From Cunninghamia lanceolata (Eukaryota > Streptophyta > Pinopsida > Cupressales > Cupressaceae), in assembly GCA_027924645.1 (NCBI GenBank), contig BSBN01000293.1, positions 8,518,501-8,582,500 of the forward strand: DNA of 64,000 nucleotides, read 5' to 3'. Shown one piece after another: positions 1-12,743 of this stretch (positions within the stretch are counted from its first letter, which is position 1; the number at the start of each line of letters is the position of its first letter). A model generated the notes under the pieces. It searched no databases and was not told the DNA's origin. It saw only the letters and a program-made list of their open reading frames with translations. The translations under genes and the position numbers were made by a program.

Positions 1-649
1 CTAATTTAATCTTGTTTTTGGAGTTGTGTGTGAAGGTCTCTCTTTGGTCCCATTAACTCAAAAGGACCTAATGTGGAGCAACAAGGGTAAGTGGCATGAG
101 CTTAAGGGTTTTGTCAATTGCATGGACAAATATGTGATTACGATCTCCTACTCTAATCTCTTCAAGCACTTTACTCAAACATTGTCCATTTTAATGGTAA
201 AATAATCAACAATTTTACAACTCATCGACACCAAAAAGTGGTTAATATTTGTCCTATTTTTATTAGCCAAAGTTAACATTTAATTGTTGAAGTGGATGAT
301 GTTTAAGAGTAACCCTTTTCAAGGTGCTAGTAGTGAGATGATCGCAAACACCATGTTTAATGTTAAGACCATTGTCTAATGTTGACAAGCACTTTGCATT
401 AGTTGGCATATAGACTCATGATTGTCCAAATGGTTGCATCGACAAATCAAACAGTGAGCAATGAGAATGTATGAAAGAAATAAAGAAAGGAAATGAGTCA
501 ACTATTTGTTTGCTTACATTGAGAGCAATAAAAGGACATAGCTTATGAACATTTATTAAGAAATCTAAAGGAGGAATATTTGTAATTAACTTCCTTCTCT
601 TGAAAGGAGGCCAACACATTTGTTGTGCATGTGGAGTGCAGATGAACCT
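1..649. other. AT-rich stretch, no gene recognised
   Basis: I find no supported gene or repeat here. An open frame on the minus strand (416-703) overlaps the start of the LINE remnant and has no recognisable motif. The part near 640 may belong to the upstream reverse transcriptase of the plus-strand LINE, but the frame is too damaged to say. Confidence 0.4.
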
Positions 650-3369
650 ATACTTTGATAACATTATTGCTTTCATTAAGTTGTGGTACATCCTTAACAA
701 CATTATTGATTTTTGGGAACATGGATGGAATGGATCGTCACTCCCAACAACTTGTAATGTTTCTCAAAATTGACATTGCCAAAGCTCATGACTATATTGA
801 ATGGCCTTTCACTTTTTCCATGTTTTAGGCATTGGGTTTTGGACCCTTCTTTGTACATTCATTCAAGATACTCTTTACTAATGCCTTTGCTTGAATCACC
901 ACTAATGACTATCAATCTAATTCTTTTGGGCTCTTTAGGTCAGTTCACTAGAGTTTCCCTATAGCCCTACACTCTTTGTGCTTTCAATACTAAGGGCTTT
1001 GGCTATCTTTTGACCCACACAATCTCCCAAAAGCTAGTCAAGGGCATTGCCTTCCCCAATTCATCTAACTAGCTCATTAATAGCCACAAGTTGTAGGTGA
1101 CTCTTTTCTCACTTTAATTGAAGAAAGGGATAATGTCAAAAAATCTCTACACTGCCTAAACATATTATGCATGGCCTTAGGTTTGAATATTCAATTGTAG
1201 AAGACTTAATGCTACAAAAAATGTTTCCTTCCTAAACCTGGCTTGTTAGATTCCTTTGGCTGGAAATGCTTTAATCATGGATAGATTTTCATATTTATGG
1301 GCATTCTCTTTGCTTTTCAAGCCTCTTAAATTGCCTTATGGTGAGTTGTTACATCTAGAATTGAGAAAAAATTAGTTTATTGGGTCACCAAGTCTCTCTC
1401 TAGCTAGTAAATTCTAGGTGTGTTCTAGGATTTTGACAACTAATCATGTTTACTATTCCTCTTGTTGGGACCCTTTTAAGGCCTTGTATTTGAAAATTGA
1501 GAAATTGCTTAGGAATTTTCTTTGAGCCTCTTCTAAAGGCAACAAAGGCTTTCATCATGTGGCTTGGGACTATTGTTGTCTCCCAGATAATGTTGGGGGT
1601 TTATGCTTAGTCTCAATCCATTGACAAGTTCTAGCACTTTGTGTTAAATAGATTATTAGGACATTGAAAGGTGAGGATGCTTGGAAACTCCTCATTCAAC
1701 ATTGTATTTCATTTGGAGTGCCCTCTAGGCATCCAACTTGGAAAGGCCTTGTGCTTTATACTCTCCTCACTAAGAAGGAACCCATTTAGATACAAGGCAC
1801 TTTTTGTGATCAAAAGCATTTGGATGTCTTGGGAATTAATGAAGCCTTAGCTTTTGTGAGTTGATAATGACTTCTGTAATTCCTTTTTCCATCAATTAGC
1901 TATCTATTTGGTGGTCTCTCATTCTTTCTTGTCAAGACCAACTTCTAGCAAAAGCCCCTTGGGTTTGAGCTTTGAGGTTTTATAATAAAGGAATTAAAAT
2001 GCTACTAGATCTTTTCAATGAAGTCACGAATTTTTCTTTTACTTGGCTTGAGGCTAAATTGAAATTTTGGCAATCCAACTAGGAGCATGAGACATACCAA
2101 ACAATTTTTTATGTCATTCTTCCCCACATGCTCCACAAAATTAGGGTTGGGTCTTTTAAGCCCTTGTGGAAGGATTGGAAATGGTATCCAATTACACCAT
2201 TTCACAACTACAAACCTCACAAGGGATATTTATGGCTTATGTCTCATCTCCCCATGGTGGCCTAGTTAAATCTCCACTGATGCCTTCAATCCTCTCTAGG
2301 CACTTGGTACCGTAGATTCTAGACTATTTGGTTAACTTATCTTGAGCCCAAGTTGGCTCATTTTACCTATTGCATTCTTTATCAAGGTCTTCCCTTAGGC
2401 TCTTAGTTGTCTCATCTAGGAGTTCTTAATCCCCATTGTCTATTATATGGACAACTTGGCACTCTCAAGAACCCTTTTTGGTTCTACACTAGAGTCTAGG
2501 AAACTTGGACTTAGATTCATGACTTCTTCAAGCCATTCAGGCTTATCCCATTTCATGGCATATGATTTTACTGGGAGATTCGCCTTGCCTTCATTTCAAA
2601 TTTACCTATATTGGCATGCTTTTAGGGTGGTTTCACATTTGGAAAGACAAATATTTTTCTATTTTTATTGATTGTGCAATTGATATGCATTTTTCACTTT
2701 ATACTAAAGTTGTGATTTACTCTAATGTGTTTATACAGATTTAGGTGAAAGCAAATAAAATTACACTTGAAGTTGCCTATCTATAGGTACTTTTATATTA
2801 TTAGGGTAATTCATCTTGCACAGTTGCTAGAATCCTCTCACCCTTTGCCTCCTACTAGAGTCACTCCCCTCCACATGGACGCAAACATGGACATAGCCAT
2901 CTTGTCAAAAGGGATTATGGCTCTCGGTCACATAGTTCTCAGCCTCCTAAAAGACCCAAGGATTGTGCTACCCATGGATGGTCTAGGCCTTCTCATCCAC
3001 CATTGACCTCTCCACATGGGTGTATTGCCCTTAGTAAGCTAGATTCCAACAAGTTTCTTATTTTCTTGGATCTAACCATCTCTCATGTTTGTGCTCAACA
3101 AACTGTAGATGAAGATGGTGCTTTCACTGGTTGAGAACTAATTAATTATGGTTTCATCCTTGCTAATGTATGGACAAATCAGATGACTGTGATCACCCTT
3201 GATGGTGGTGATTTTTCCTCCTAATGACTCTATTTTTATCTATGATCTTATTATTTACTCTTGGTTCCACTTAGACTCAAAAAGTGTACCTTCTACCATC
3301 CACATTTTTGTATGAATAATGTATTTTAGTCTTTTTAGTTTATATTAAAAATAATAAAACCATTATTCA
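650..3369 (+). mobile_element. Decayed LINE (non-LTR retrotransposon), copy 1
   Basis: A 5'-truncated LINE remnant. It is recognised from reverse-transcriptase similarity and by shared protein segments with copy 2 on the opposite strand (3,370-6,266). The 3' end is placed near 3,369, where an A-rich tail (TTAAAAATAATAAAACC) meets the T-rich end of copy 2, so the two copies lie tail to tail. The 5' limit is approximate and no target duplication was seen. Confidence 0.72.
672..2720 (+). pseudogene. LINE reverse transcriptase / zf-RVT polyprotein, pseudogene
   Basis: Would copy LINE RNA into DNA at a nicked target. From about 757 the frame reads FLKIDIAKAHDYIEWPF, the RT motif A block with the catalytic Asp. 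Around 830-900 an ALGFGPFF-type segment follows. The FADD-type active site near 1,090-1,110 is damaged to VGDSFLTLIEE after a frameshift; copy 2 has ANDSFLTLLEE there. Further on come HHVAWDYCCLPDNVGGL (about 1,555-1,605) and a zf-RVT-like region (YLEPKLAHFTYCILYQGLP, about 2,338-2,395). At least ten stops and several frame changes make it inactive. The family call is sound; exact domain limits are not. Confidence 0.72.
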
Positions 3370-6266
3370 TAATTTTTTTTGGGTGAATAAGTGACTATAT
3401 CTATATTAAATAGAAAAAAATAGTACACATATCCACAAAAAATGGGTGGGTGATTAAAAAGCACACCCCAAAGTCACATGGGCAAGGCCCAGAAAGTCAT
3501 AAAATTATGGGCTACGCCCAGAAGTCAAAAAACATAATAGAAACAATGATAAAAAAGAGGGCCATTAAGTGGCTAGAGAAATGCCAGTAGATGGCAGATC
3601 CTTGTCACCCAGGTTGCCTCATATAGTAGTGGGGTCTGGGATGACATCAAAAGGAGCCCAACCATCATCATCATTTTCTATTTCTACATTTTTATCTTCA
3701 TGGCAAGGTGAAATTGCCAAATCCAAATGTTGGACCCATTTAGAATTATCAGTGGGCCAACCAAAACCACCGCTAGGAGTGGAACCACCAGAAGGCCACC
3801 CAAAATCTTTGCTTCCTCCCCCCAGAACTCCACCAGATGGCTACGCCAGGTCAACCTGCGAAGAGGGAGAGGACAACCGCCATTGGTGAGGGTGAGAGCC
3901 GTAACAAGGAGTAGCTTGAGTGTGGGGACAAGAATCCATGGTAGAGCCACTTTGCCACCAGCCCCATGAAGGTGACTGGGCCCTAGAGGAAGTGGGAGAG
4001 GGAGGTACACAAGCCATAGTGCAAGGGGCATTGCCCCAGTGGTCCAACGGCTCCTGTAGGTGAGAAACTTCAAGCGCAACTTTATTATCTTGCACTTGAA
4101 TCTACAGAGGAACATTTGAACAAATAATAGCTTTAGAATATAAAGAAACAATAGTATCCATTTTGTGGTGAGAAAATATGTAGGAATTTCTATCTTTCCA
4201 CAAACCGAAGAGGATTTCCATCATGAAAGTGTGCCAAATCTAAGTATACTTTGTGGTAATCCTAGGAGAGTATCCCAATAGAACCATATGCCATGAGAAG
4301 GGATTTGGCTAAAATGGCTGAAAGAAATCGTGGATCCAAGTCCATAGCTACTATGCTCTGACACAATACCAAAGAGATGCTGGAATGATTCAGCCTACGC
4401 ACAGAAAGGGTAGAGAGGGTCCTAAATCCCCAAATGAAATATCTGAGAACCCATAGGTAAGCCTTGGAAAAGAATACACCAAGCAAAGTGGGCAAGCTTG
4501 GGTTTAACAATTGCAGACCACATAGTAGAAAATGATTTACACCAAACAGTTATTGAGGACTGAAGAAGCCATCGTTGATTCAGGGCATCAATCATGGGAA
4601 AATGAGATGAAAGCCATTGATAGCCAAGATGAGGCTTGTAGTTTCTGAAAGGGGTTTAAGGAAACCATTTCTAGTCCTTCCACCATGGTTTATTGGAATA
4701 GATACCCACTTTATGAAGCATATCAACTGGAATGGCACTCACCAGGTCATTGTAGGTTTCACAGTCATGGTTTTGAAAGTCAAACCAAGCACAAAAATCT
4801 TCCCATGATACAATGCGCATGGTGGGCCTATGAAAGAGATCTTTTAAGGTCTTAAATCTCTTCTTGTAGAATCCGATAGCCTCGAGCCAAGGAAGCTTAG
4901 CCAACAGCTGACCAGTATTGGAAAAAAGAGGAGACCACCATATATTATATTGATTAAGGGAGAGCCCATCACAAAAATTGTCCCTTGACCAGCGGATCTA
5001 GGGTTTTACCACCTCCCAAGCATGCCATATGCTTTTGCAAACAAAGGTATTTAAAATTTGAATAGGCTCTCCCATAATAAGAAGGGTGGGGAGACCAATT
5101 CCCTTCTAATAGGGTTAGTGAGTGGGAAAACTTGCTTCAATATCATTCTTGAGGAGGATTTTCTAGGCCTCATTACCAGTAAGAACATGGATGATCCATT
5201 TGACATACAGAGAAGTACCTTGCCACTAAGTAGAGAGAAGGCCAAGGCCACTAGAATCTCTTGGGAGACAACAAAACTCCCAGGCAATGTGGTGAAAGCT
5301 GTGATGGGTCTCAGAAGATGCCCAAAGAAAATCTCTAAGTAATTTCTCCAACTTAGCATATGAGGCCTTGGAAGGGGCCCAACAAGAAGAGTACTACACA
5401 TGAGTCACTGCGAGAACCTTGGAATAGATAAGAAGGCTAATTTATGCTCAATACAAGAGAGAACCGCTTGCTAGAGATCAGTAAAAGAAGCCTCAAAGGC
5501 ATAAGGAATGCGAAGAAATTGAAAGATTTCACCAGGTGCAATCCATTTCCACCCATATCACTAAATCCAAAGGGGGCCAAGAAGAACTGATTATTTATAA
5601 CATAAGGTTTTGTGCCACTGAATGGCTAAACCAGAAGCCAAGCAAAAGGTCTCAAGACATTCCAAAGAAACTTTGACAGTATTCTCTTCTTCAAGCAAGG
5701 TAAGGAAGGAATCATTGGCAAAGTGACCATTGACAATTTGAGTGGAAGAATTGGGTAAGGAGATCATGTGAACCAATCCTTGGGAAATAGAATGAGCAAG
5801 AAGATAGCCAAACCCTTCAAAGACCAAAACATAGAGTGAAGGGGCAAGTAGATATCCTTGTTTAATGGAATGGAATAAACCAAAGGATTGGGATTAGTGA
5901 CCATTAATGTTGATGCAAGCTGAGGCATCAAAAAACAACATTTTACTAGACTAGAGGAAATTTGGGCTGAAACTGAGTTTTTAAAGCATTGCTAAAATGA
6001 AAGGCCATTCAATGTGGTCATAGGCTTTGGCAAAATCAATCTTAAGGAAAAGGGCCTATTGGTTAGAACATCTCACCCATTCCATACCTTCCTAGATAGA
6101 AATGATGTTATCTAGGATGAACCTAGATTTGATGAAACTAGTCTATTCAGGGCGCACAACCTAGGGTAAGAGGTGGTAGATTTTGAGAGCAAGAGCTTTG
6201 GCAATGATTTTGTAGGAGACATTGAGGAGCATGATGGGCCACCATTTGTAAATATCCTCAAGATCT
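3370..6266 (-). mobile_element. Decayed LINE, copy 2 (inverted)
   Basis: Same LINE family as copy 1, on the minus strand. Its 3' end is the T-run at 3,371-3,380 on the plus strand (a poly-A tail on its own strand). The 5' end breaks off near 6,266, where RT similarity stops, so it is 5'-truncated as LINEs often are. The 3' part (3,381-4,200) has no clear coding; minus-strand open frames at 3,684-4,151 and 3,841-4,095 are probably 3' untranslated or frameshifted sequence. Confidence 0.72.
4250..6266 (-). pseudogene. LINE reverse transcriptase / zf-RVT polyprotein, pseudogene
   Basis: Better preserved than copy 1. Reading from 6,266 downwards: WWPIMLLNVSYKIIAKALAL (RT block 1), FLKIDFAKAYDHIEWPF near 6,050-6,000 (motif A), QGYLLAPSLYVLV near 5,850, GFGYLLAHSISQGLVHMISL, then VNGHFANDSFLTLLEEE near 5,740-5,690, where FADD has become FAND. 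Downstream are YYSSCWAP/KLEKLL-like segments and a zf-RVT-type region (VKPKLAHFAWCILFQGLPMG, about 4,510-4,450). Frames change several times and stops are common. It is a dead copy; known LINE RTs need an intact DD pair at the active site. Confidence 0.75.
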
Positions 6267-8329
6267 TATCAAAAAAAATTTACAAAAGAGGGGATACATA
6301 AGATCTTGACATAAACCCTTTTTGTATTGTATTAAAAGCTCAAGATATAAAACTTTGTCAATACAAGAAACTGCATTGTTCACTAGATAAATGGGTCCGT
6401 GTATAGTTTGCAACTTGCTGAGCTATACCTATATTAAATGGCTCCGTACATAGTTTTATATGCTAAAGTACTATGTCAAGAAGCTAATAATGTGTTTAAA
6501 AAAAGGCATAGATTGAATTAAATGTACCTAAGCATTTAAAACAATATTCTGATCATCTCTACTGATTATAAAAAAGTAGCAAGAAACAAGGTGTCTCATC
6601 TTGGAAAGAAGGGCAAGAAATTAAGTATTTCTCCTCTTCTTCACTATCTTCTACTAAAACCACTCTGTATTATATCAAAATTTTTTAAAAAGTAATGAAA
6701 GGTTGGATGAAACCTTCGAGACCCTAATATTTACTAGCAATCGCACCTTGGTGTGCAATGGGTATGTCGAGGAGTTGTGAAGTTCAGTTGCCATGTCTTT
6801 AAGTGAATGATGATTATCTTGTATGCCTATGGTATATGTATTTTTTTTGTTTTTTTGAGTATTGTGAATCAATTTGCATACTCTTAATGGATTTTAGATT
6901 CTTTTGTTTTGTTTAGTAGGTACTTCAAATATGTGATCTTTCACATTTGGTGTGTAGTCTCTATTTGCATGCATCCCCTTTCTAGATTTGTGTTCATGTG
7001 TTGCACCTGAGTTCACTTGCATTTCTTTATCTCTCCCATTTGCCTCCCTCTCTATCCCTCTATCTCTATATCCCCCTATCTCTATATCCCCTTCTTTCTT
7101 CCTATATGCTATGTTCTAATGTTATTATAGAAACACAATGCTAGCTCAACACATAAAGTGACTACGAAGATGACACATTCACATAAGGTACCTAAGCAAT
7201 TGGTCCTACCTAAAGGAGAGAGAGGCAAGGGAACTAATCATGTAATACTTGGAGATAAATAGGATTCCTATACCTTGAGTTTTGGCCTATGGATATCTAC
7301 GATCATAAATTTGTAGGTTCCTTAAGATCTAACTAATTTGCATTAAAAGGCCACCAAAACTATGGTTTCTTGTTACAAAGTTTGCATTAATCTTGTAGTC
7401 AACAATTTTTTTGTATAACTACTTAAGTATGTAACATTTATAATTAATTTTTGCTCTTAAAATCAATATTTTTATAAATTTATTTTTAATTGTTTATATA
7501 CAACCTTTTTGTATGCTCATTTGATTTCTAAAAACTTTGATCTTGTGGGTGGAGAATTCCATGGAAACCTCTTGAGAATATCATCTCTCATGTGATATCA
7601 AAGGCATCATTTTAATAATGAAAGCCATATGTTTTTTATATTTGAGGAGACATTTCCTAAAAATTTTACATAGTGATAAAGCATGAAAGAAAGAAATATA
7701 ACATATATGATTTTAAAATAAAATCTATATACATTTCAAAAGATGGTAATTGAATTTGACATATTTGAATATTTATATGAATAGTTTATTACCCATGTGA
7801 GATAGAGATATAATCTAAAACAAAGAAAAGATCGTGGGCAAATTAACTATAAGGACCTTGATGATATTAGACCTCCACTTTGTGTATATCTTGCAATCAT
7901 TGCAATTCAAGAGACAACATCTCTTTAGGTTATGTTTGACCAATACGATGGATTTTGACCACATCAATGCTAATAGATGATGAAATACATCCATTTTTGG
8001 GAAAAGGATGTAGACTTTGATAGATGCAGTAGATTCAATAAGAAGGAAGAGAGAAATGGCACTCTTCACAAAACATTACAAGGCATTGGAGAGACTTGAT
8101 TTTCATATTTTTGGTCCATTCATGTCTCACAAGATATGTATTGGAAGAAGTATTATCTATTTATGAAATACACAATGTGCATAGACTACAAATTACTGAT
8201 ATCAAAGAAAATCACAGGAAAGTAATCGTTGTGAAAGTAGACTGAACATGTTGAACATGTTTGTGAGAGACATGTGTTTTTGAAAGCAAGCAAGGTACGC
8301 AAAATAGCTTCCTACACTGAACTAATGAG
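6267..8329. other. Intergenic AT-rich DNA, no gene recognised
   Basis: Apart from the pyrimidine-rich tract at 7,021-7,102, I see no coding region, LTR end or RNA gene. The minus-strand frames at 6,675-6,872 and 7,815-8,069 are low-complexity and have no known motif. Confidence 0.5.
7021..7102. repeat. Pyrimidine-rich (CT/CTAT) tract
   Basis: Repeats of CTCTATCTCTATATCCCC and variants; almost pure C/T with A on the plus strand. It resembles the longer CT-rich blocks at 27,141-27,300, 30,905-31,205, 31,765-32,010 and 59,745-60,025. Confidence 0.7.
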
Positions 8330-8754
8330 GGCAGAGTTATACAAATTTTTAATCTCTATAGTAACATAGAAGAAGATACACAACATAAATCAAATCAGCA
8401 ATACCATAACACATGATGTACGTGGGGAAAACCTTTTCAGGTAAAAAAACCCACACTCCAAAGCACATCCCAATGTATTATTCAGTAATCAAATAATGGT
8501 TACAATACAATTACATAGCCAAGCTCTTCCAGGAGTTCACCAACACATAGTATCTAGAGTAATTTCGGTAGCATAACATTACCTACAAATCAACCATGCA
8601 AACTAAACCAACAAGCACCTTATTTATAGAGAGATACAAGCATGAAGGACACTTCTAAAGAAAGCAACAAGAGATGGGCATCCAAATCCATGTGGCACAC
8701 TTTCCCAACACATCTTTGACTCCTGTAACACTTGTCCAATATTCCCTTACACCT
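8330..8754 (-). mobile_element. LTR remnant, minus orientation
   Basis: Read on the minus strand: a U3-like stretch, a TATA box TCTATAAATA (8,621-8,630), then an R/U5-like stretch containing the plant-retrotransposon-like segment at about 8,430-8,455 (ACGTGGGGAAAACC on the plus strand). It abuts the plus-strand LTR at 8,755. I cannot fix its outer end or its superfamily; Copia is a guess. Confidence 0.45.
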
Positions 8755-9609
8755 TGTTATGTGACTTTTTCCCCAATATAGAAAAGTAAGTCATTAAATG
8801 AATAACCCTTTAAAAGTATAAAAGGATAAAGTTTATTTAACCCTTTATAATTAAAAAGAGATAAAAAATAAGGGATATTATGATCCTTTGGTTAAAATGG
8901 AGATAAATAAAGGATATTTGTTAAAAAAAAACCCTTTTAAAATGGAAGAATTATTATGTATGTTAATAATTATTAATGATAGCCTTTGTGAAAGGGTGTG
9001 ATGGTATAGAAACCACCCCTTAAAAGGTTATATAAGGGGTTTATGTGAGACTTGGAAAGGGCATGGAGAACACTCACACAAGAAGTAAGTGGTTTGGTGG
9101 GCTATGGGCATTAGGAGAATGGGGAACATAGTGTGTGTCTAACTCAGGGTACATCATACACTCAAGATGTTCCTGGCTAGAGCTTGGTGTGCACTTTTGT
9201 TGAGCATTGTTCTATTGAACCAACACTTGTGTAGAGCATAACAATATGTTGTGTTATGAAAGGAACTGATTCCTTTTGGAATATGCCATAGCTATGAGGG
9301 CCAAGACCACTAAAATCTTCCTAGGGTGAGAGTGGCTAGTCCAAGTGCTAAATGATTTAGATAAGTACTAAACTTATTAGTAATAAAAAATATTGGGATT
9401 ATTATATAGTCTTTGATGTTAATGTGATTATATTATCCAATTTATCTTGTTAACAATTTTCTTTAGAGTTCTTATTAAATTATCACATGTTGTAATTTAT
9501 CTTTGTTATTTACACATCAATTAATAATCTAAATTATCTTAACTCTAGAGTTAACTATAATAAATCCACTGTAATTAATTAAATAACTCTAGGAAAAAGT
9601 AGTGTTACA
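8755..9609 (+). mobile_element. LTR (5' LTR of a degraded retrotransposon)
   Basis: Begins TGTTATGTGAC and ends AGTGTTACA (TG...CA), followed after one base by a primer-binding site. A TATA box lies at 9,029-9,035. Length is about 855 bp. The matching 3' LTR was not found in the window, so the boundaries rest on the end motifs and the primer site. Confidence 0.6.
9029..9035 (+). promoter_or_regulatory. TATA box of LTR
   Basis: TTATATAAGG context inside the 8,755-9,609 LTR, about 275 bp from the LTR start. This fits a U3/R boundary just downstream. Confidence 0.55.
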
Positions 9610-9610
9610 C

Positions 9611-9623
9611 TTGGTATTAGAGC
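9611..9623 (+). promoter_or_regulatory. Primer-binding site, tRNA-iMet type
   Basis: TTGGTATTAGAGC matches the common plant primer site TTGGTATCAGAGC at 12 of 13 positions; the difference is C to T. It follows the LTR end by one base. This is the complement of the initiator-tRNA-Met 3' end, used to prime minus-strand DNA. Confidence 0.7.
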
Positions 9624-11100
9624 TTAAAACTATATTATGGCTATGAGAGGCCTTCCTTGACATATAAAGAGAGATTAATACATGAAGATTAATGATAATC
9701 TTAAAGAAATACTATAATATTTCCATACCAGAGGAGATTGAATACTACATTTAGTATTTAGTGTATGTTATTGGATATCTACAATAGATATGGACACTTT
9801 AACACCACCTCAACAGTAGTGTGCTCTAAGTATGGTAAACTTGAGCCTCTTTTGAATGTCTTGATAGTCTTTACATTAAATGTTGTTTGAAAAAAGGGTT
9901 CTATTATTTTGAGTAAGAAAGATTTCCCAAGATTTCCTCCTAGGAAATTCGAGTAAGAATAATTGCTATGAGGATCAGATACTTTTTTGTGTTTGTACAT
10001 TCAAAAACATGACTTAGTTGCATGGGGTAGTCAAGTTAGCTTTTACAGAGCACACGAGACCCTCTCTTTGCCATGGGCAAACCTCCATGTCACTCTCACT
10101 CTCATGGTAGAAGCCAATCAAGAGATAGAGAGATAGGGGATAGTCCTGTTTGCTTGAGAGCTAGACTTCGTGAAGAGTGATCATTGGTCCTAGGGCCTTT
10201 CCTAGGTATTATTTCTTATGTGGTGTTCAACAATTGTTGTAGTTGATATAATTATATGACCCAAAGGGTCACTATATACTATTCTCCTATTTGGGTTAGC
10301 TAGATTCTAATGCCCATTTGGCTATTTGTTATAGTCATTGATAAGTCTTTTATGTTGGAAACTTTCCTCTCCTACTTGAAGGAATTGTCAGATTTGATTT
10401 CTTTGTTTGATCAACCTAAGCTTAATTTCCTATTCTTGGATGGTCAATTGTGCATGTTGAGGCCTAGGGTGTAACTCTTTGATCTCATCTAAGATTGTCC
10501 TCACCTCACTCACCCATAAGTCTAAGACACATTTGTGAGCCTGAACTACGAGAGCTGGTTAGAGTTAACCATGAGTTGAATTATGTTTGACTTAGGGTGA
10601 TGACCTAAGGTTTTCTTTTCTTTGTTTGAGTTTGATTGATTTATGTTGACCTAGTGTGTGAACATATGGTTTACTTGAGTTTTCACCTTGTTTTGATTTT
10701 GGTTGACCTCGTGATAAAATTGAGGGAGTTTACTCTTCGTTTGATGCTTATGTTTTTATTGTTTTCTATTTTTGTATGTATACACGCTATATGTATGCAA
10801 GATAATGATTTTATTCCTTTTATGGATTTTTTAAGAGGAAAGTTCTTTAAATAATCTAGATTTCAAATATGAATGCAATTCTAAATTGAGTTTACCTAAT
10901 GCAATCTTAATTTATGTATTTGGTATTTTCTTGTGTCTTGATTTCAATTACTCTAGCAAATGAAATTACTTGGAAATAAACTAATCTAATAATGCAAATT
11001 GCTTGAAATAAAACTAATTTAATAGTACAATTCTATCTAACCTATCAAGGAAATTGTAATATGAAATTACTATCTCTAAGAGAAAATTTGAGATTATCTA
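9624..11100. other. Degraded internal region after the LTR, no ORF recognised
   Basis: Presumably the leader and former gag region of the element whose LTR ends at 9,609. No gag, protease or RT motif was found. Around 10,590-10,710 the phrase GTTGACCT(A/C)GTG recurs loosely. The open frame at 10,636-10,854 is AT-rich and has no motif. Confidence 0.4.
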
Positions 11101-12743
11101 ATTACTACCAAAAAGCATGAAAGAACCTAGAATGTGTTGATGCATGAGCCTCCAGTACCCTCATGAATCCTAGTATCAACAACCTCTTCATCCTCTTGTA
11201 GCAGTGGGGATCTCCTATTGGCAACAATAGGGAATTGGTAACAATAGGGCAGGGATGCAAAAATGGCTTGAGAAATCTTCAAAATATGAGCTCAATGTGA
11301 GCTAAGAGAGCAATATGGCCTACAAAATGAGTAGCATAATGACACAATAAGAAGCATTTGTAAAATATTGAGCATAATAACAATAAAAGAAAAGGCTTAT
11401 AAGTCTCGTGTGATAAGAATGCTTGTGGAGAGAAAATCTAGCAAATCTTGGTTGCATAAATGAAATTACCTCCAAAAATGGGGAGATTTCAAGCTATATA
11501 CAATAACAACAACTAATGAAACCTTTGAAGCTTTAGAAAATTAAAGAAATAAATGAAAACAAAAGATCAAAGGCCTGTGAAGAAGCTTTGAAAAGCTTGT
11601 GAAGATGAGAAGAGAATTCTCCAACTTGAGAAATAATGGAGAGGTTAGGGGTATTTGTAGCTTGGAAGAGGTCATGAAAGGTGGAATTGATTGAGAAGTT
11701 CACTCAATTTGATTGATGAGTTAACAAGGTTGATTGAATAGAGAACTAGATTGATTAGGGAGTGAATAAGCTTTGATAGCCTTTCACATAAGAAGAAATG
11801 GAGTTAGCATGAGATTGATTGAGAGATTTAGAAGAATTTTTTTGTGAGTTATAATGGACTGATCATGAGTCTTGAATTAGTAAAAAAAGTTGATCATTTA
11901 GGGAAGGTGACTCACACAATCAGGGCTTAATTTGGAGCAAATTTGGGTCAAAATGGAGAAAATTTTGGGCCCAAATTAAAGGAGAATTTATGGATGGAAA
12001 CATGACAAGGTCACCCATGGGTCACCCCTTTCATTAGTCCAAATTGCCTAGGGGAGATCCCATTGCATAATAGGGTCGCTCAAAGGAGATCATGTTGCAT
12101 AGGGGAGATCTTGTTGCATAGGGTTCTATAAGTGATTTGAAGGGTTGAGAATGAGTTTTTAGGGTTAAGGATGTAGTCAAACTCTAGAAACAAGTCAAAA
12201 TGATGCATATGAGGTGGGTTTCCCCTTTCATCAATCCAAATCACCCAGGGGTGACCCATGGGCAACCCATAGAGGAGATGGTTTAGGTTGGTCTATAGGG
12301 TTGGAAGCTATCAGTCAGGGGATGAAGAACATACCTGTCTCTAGAACCAAGTCAAAAGGTGATAAAAAACCAAATGTCCACTTACAAATGTTAAATCTCT
12401 CAGGGGAGATCTTGAAATAATAGGGGGAGATTTGTCCTGGTAGATCACAACTAAAAATTAAAAGTTGGAGATGGCTTGGGAGGTCCCTTGGAGGGCTCCT
12501 ATGGGTGGGGTGAGATGAAAAACACTAGGTAAAGGTCAATTTATGACAAATAGACAAACAAGAGGCTTAGGCATGAATTCACAAGAACAAAAAATGAAAA
12601 TCGACAAATGTCAAAAATGAGGGAAAAGTTAGTACAACAAAGGGGAAACAAAGGAAGAAATGAAGACCCACATGTTTCCAACAGAAGCACTACTAAGAGG
12701 GTGTTATTGTAATTCTTACATGTATGTGACAAGGATTACACAT
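11101..12743. other. Non-coding region with recurring GGGGAGATC words
   Basis: No gene recognised. Between about 12,050 and 12,430 the phrase (A)GGGGAGATC(C/T)(C/T) recurs at least four times, with GTTGCATAG between some copies, and GGGTGACCCATGGG-like text around 12,010-12,270. This suggests a decayed short-period tandem repeat or part of an LTR. No boundaries could be set. Confidence 0.4.

Noticed and set aside
3569..4151. Pro/Arg-rich plus-strand and Leu-rich minus-strand open frames as independent genes
   Set aside because: They overlap each other in the 3' part of LINE copy 2 and show no known motif.
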